From the NCBI GenBank assembly GCA_942491975.1, contig CALOCY010000015.1, positions 1-7,119 of the forward strand: a stretch of 7,119 bases of DNA, in the 5' to 3' direction. Positions 6,066 to 7,119 of the stretch are shown piece after piece. The notes beneath the pieces were generated by a model, which was not told the DNA's origin, ran no database searches, and worked only from the letters and a program-made list of their open reading frames with translations. A program made the translations under genes and the position numbers. This DNA is from CALOCY01 sp942491975 (GTDB lineage: Bacteria > Bacteroidota > Bacteroidia > Bacteroidales > Prolixibacteraceae). Each line of letters begins with the position of its first letter. Within the stretch, counting starts at the first letter, position 1.

Positions 6066-7119
6066 TTATACCTGTTGCTGGCTGGTTCTGTGATGTTCGG
6101 TCCTGCCTCTCCTGCTCTCTCTGTTCTCGTTGCTGCTGTCGCTGCTTACGCTGTGTACGAGACTCGTAGGCTGCCTTAGCCTCGGACGGCGTGAGATCTG
6201 CGTTTATGTAGACACTGTCACGCACCGTCTGGATGTTAGAGTGGCGCAGCAGCTTTGCATTTTTTATGTAGTAATCGGCCTGATCGCGACTGTTGAGTGT
6301 GACGAGTAATGGTCGAGTCTTACTGTATTGCTGCTTGCCGAGTCTGCGGCACCTTGTAACACTGACCCCAGGCCAGTCGGTGACGTCCCACTCGAACTCG
6401 GACCGTAACAACTCAGTGACCGTCACGGCTTCGTTTTCGCTAGTTGGCAGACCGCTGATGACTATGTTGTTGACACGCTGCTGTTTTTTCTGAATGTCCA
6501 AATACATTGCCGTGACCGCGTCATGCCTCGCTTCCTGCTGTGGATCACGACGTTGACGAGCCTCATCAGGCATGGTGATCTGATGGGCAGACAGGCCGGG
6601 ACGAGGATGAGGATGAGGATGAGCGGCAGCAGCTGCAGCATAGCCTCTCGACTCCTGCTGACCCGTTGCTTGTAGACTTGGCGAGTTCGTTGGTTGTGCT
6701 GTGTCACCGTTTTTTTCATTCGCTATGACAGAGACGCTCGACAGTTGAGCTGACAGCTTTGTTATAGTCTCGTTCATAGTCTGCATCTCCGTGCGCATTG
6801 CTGACATTGCTGACACTGCGGTCGACAGAGCGGTGGACATTGGCAGCAGCTTAGCAGTGACGAGTTCGGAAACGATCTTTTCGATTCGTTCGTAGTCGAT
6901 CTGTGATGCATTGCCCGACTGGTTGCTATTGCTGTTGCCGCTGATGTTGGATGCGTTCAAAGTACCACATGATGACGTTGTGTTTGATTCGGTGACAGCG
7001 GCAATCACGGCAGCTGCAACGTTTGTAGTCGCTGTTTTGCTGACATCTCTTAGTTTCCTGCCGCGTGGCTTGCTGGCCTTGAAAACTGTAGCAGCAACCT
7101 TCGGTCGCTGACTACGTCC
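5926..7119 (-). CDS. LINE ORF1: RNA-binding protein, N-terminus outside the window
   Basis: The frame stays open for 37 codons beyond GTG 7006-7008 to the window edge with no ATG or stop, so the true start is further right; at least 397 residues are present. ORF1 proteins of LINEs coat the element RNA and act as chaperones in the RNP. Counting from the V at 7008, the order is: Ser/Asn/Thr-rich segment (6-36); predicted coiled coil rich in Met/Ala/Thr/Leu (about 39-95); Ala6 and His-Pro repeats (124-137); RRM-like domain (about 180-258), with strands IVISGLP and RPLLVTL; and the VYINADLTPSEAKAAYESR block (266-284), a signature familiar from invertebrate LINE ORF1s. Then follows a Gln/Arg-rich basic stretch (285-303), an Asn6 run and a Pro/Ser-rich end at TAG 5926-5928. 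The upstream extension is basic (KPRGRKLRD). No CCHC zinc knuckle or esterase domain is visible. It overlaps the ORF2 open frame by up to 140 nt. Confidence 0.85.
   Translation of the reverse strand, partial: GRSQRPKVAATVFKASKPRGRKLRDVSKTATTNVAAAVIAAVTESNTTSSCGTLNASNISGNSNSNQSGNASQIDYERIEKIVSELVTAKLLPMSTALSTAVSAMSAMRTEMQTMNETITKLSAQLSSVSVIANEKNGDTAQPTNSPSLQATGQQESRGYAAAAAAHPHPHPRPGLSAHQITMPDEARQRRDPQQEARHDAVTAMYLDIQKKQQRVNNIVISGLPTSENEAVTVTELLRSEFEWDVTDWPGVSVTRCRRLGKQQYSKTRPLLVTLNSRDQADYYIKNAKLLRHSNIQTVRDSVYINADLTPSEAKAAYESRTQRKQRQQQREQREQERQDRTSQNQPATGITSRLFFRSHNNNNNNTASQSPAPPSAAPSGGQSPHLPAGRPEPEQH
6021..6041 (-). repeat. (TGT)7 / (ACA)7 trinucleotide tract inside the ORF overlap
   Basis: Seven perfect TGT units on the plus strand read as Asn codons in the ORF1 frame and as seven Thr codons in the ORF2 frame. 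The tract is length-unstable by nature, but whole-unit changes keep both frames. It sits near the 5' limit of the ORF2 open frame. Confidence 0.8.
6603..6622 (-). repeat. GAGGAT hexamer repeat encoding His-Pro repeats in ORF1
   Basis: About three GAGGAT units in tandem encode HPHPHP in ORF1, followed in the protein by no known motif but preceded by a run of six Ala. It is a low-complexity linker between the coiled coil and the RRM-like domain. Confidence 0.6.

Larger units (their letters stand above)
2859..7119 (-). mobile_element. CR1-like non-LTR retrotransposon (LINE), 5' end outside the window
   Basis: Reading on the minus strand, the element has ORF1, an overlapping ORF2 with endonuclease plus reverse transcriptase, and a short 3' UTR ending in ATTAAATG and seven A residues (2859-2872). 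There are no LTRs, no RNase H, no protease and no integrase. The ORF2 C-terminal signatures (RPILEYCSPVW, TRGHDYKL, FFCNRVLNVWNELP) are of the CR1/L2/Rex1 group of the Jockey superfamily; I favour CR1-like. Both frames are open over more than 1,300 codons, suggesting a recent insertion. The 5' UTR and left target-site duplication lie beyond the right edge, so full length cannot be judged. The 3' boundary is inferred from the A-run and could be off by tens of bases. Confidence 0.85.

Noticed and set aside
7006..7008. GTG as the start of ORF1
   Set aside because: The frame continues open for 37 codons to the window edge, so this codon only marks an alternative-start call; the true start is outside.
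6911..7111. Plus-strand frame with a hydrophobic start opposite ORF1
   Set aside because: It is a shadow of the Ser/Asn/Ala-rich ORF1 codons; the hydrophobic run is the complement of Gln/Asn/Ser codons.

Overview
The window is metazoan genomic DNA, most likely from a marine invertebrate (mollusc, other lophotrochozoan or invertebrate deuterostome; the exact group cannot be fixed from sequence alone). Three things point this way: a CR1-like non-LTR retrotransposon, a SINE/RTE-type 3' tail ending in (GAT)n, and AT-rich non-coding DNA with splice-like and promoter-like signals. No prokaryotic gene organisation, rRNA, tRNA or CRISPR array was recognised.

Layout from left to right. (1) 1-608, plus strand: a GC-rich block that looks like the last coding exon of a host gene. 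It starts after an acceptor-like CTGACAG at about 144 and ends at TGA 606-608. It encodes a Pro/Asp/Tyr-rich tail with three PPxY motifs, but the coding signal changes frame at least once and probably twice. (2) 609-1423: AT-rich non-coding DNA, possibly the 3' UTR of that gene, with a tandem pair of CACGTG E-boxes. (3) 1424-1555: a compact promoter-like cluster with CCAAT, three E2F-like sites and a TATA-like run. No convincing protein-coding exon follows it in the window. (4) 1556-2310: non-coding DNA with a (TAAA)n tract, then a roughly 280-bp SINE/RTE-tail element flanked by a 7-bp direct repeat. (5) 2311-2858: unassigned spacer with small imperfect repeats. (6) 2859-7119, minus strand: most of a CR1-like LINE, truncated only by the right window edge.

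The LINE dominates the window. Read on the minus strand, ORF1 (RNA-binding chaperone type: coiled coil, RRM-like domain, basic C-terminus) enters from the right edge and overlaps ORF2 in another frame. ORF2 is an intact 981-residue product with an apurinic-type endonuclease, a reverse transcriptase with YADD, and a CR1-type C-terminal region. A 3' UTR of about 180 nt follows, with a hairpin, two copies of a 10-bp palindrome, ATTAAA and a short A-run. ORF1 would bind the element RNA; ORF2 would nick the target and prime reverse transcription (TPRT). ORF2 has no AUG upstream of its first catalytic residue, so its expression probably depends on ORF1 translation (recoding, reinitiation or a non-AUG start), unless this copy carries an indel.

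I see no clearly new biological system. The points most worth a second look are the AUG-less ORF1/ORF2 junction, the E2F/TATA promoter without an obvious gene, and the frame-disrupted PPxY exon.
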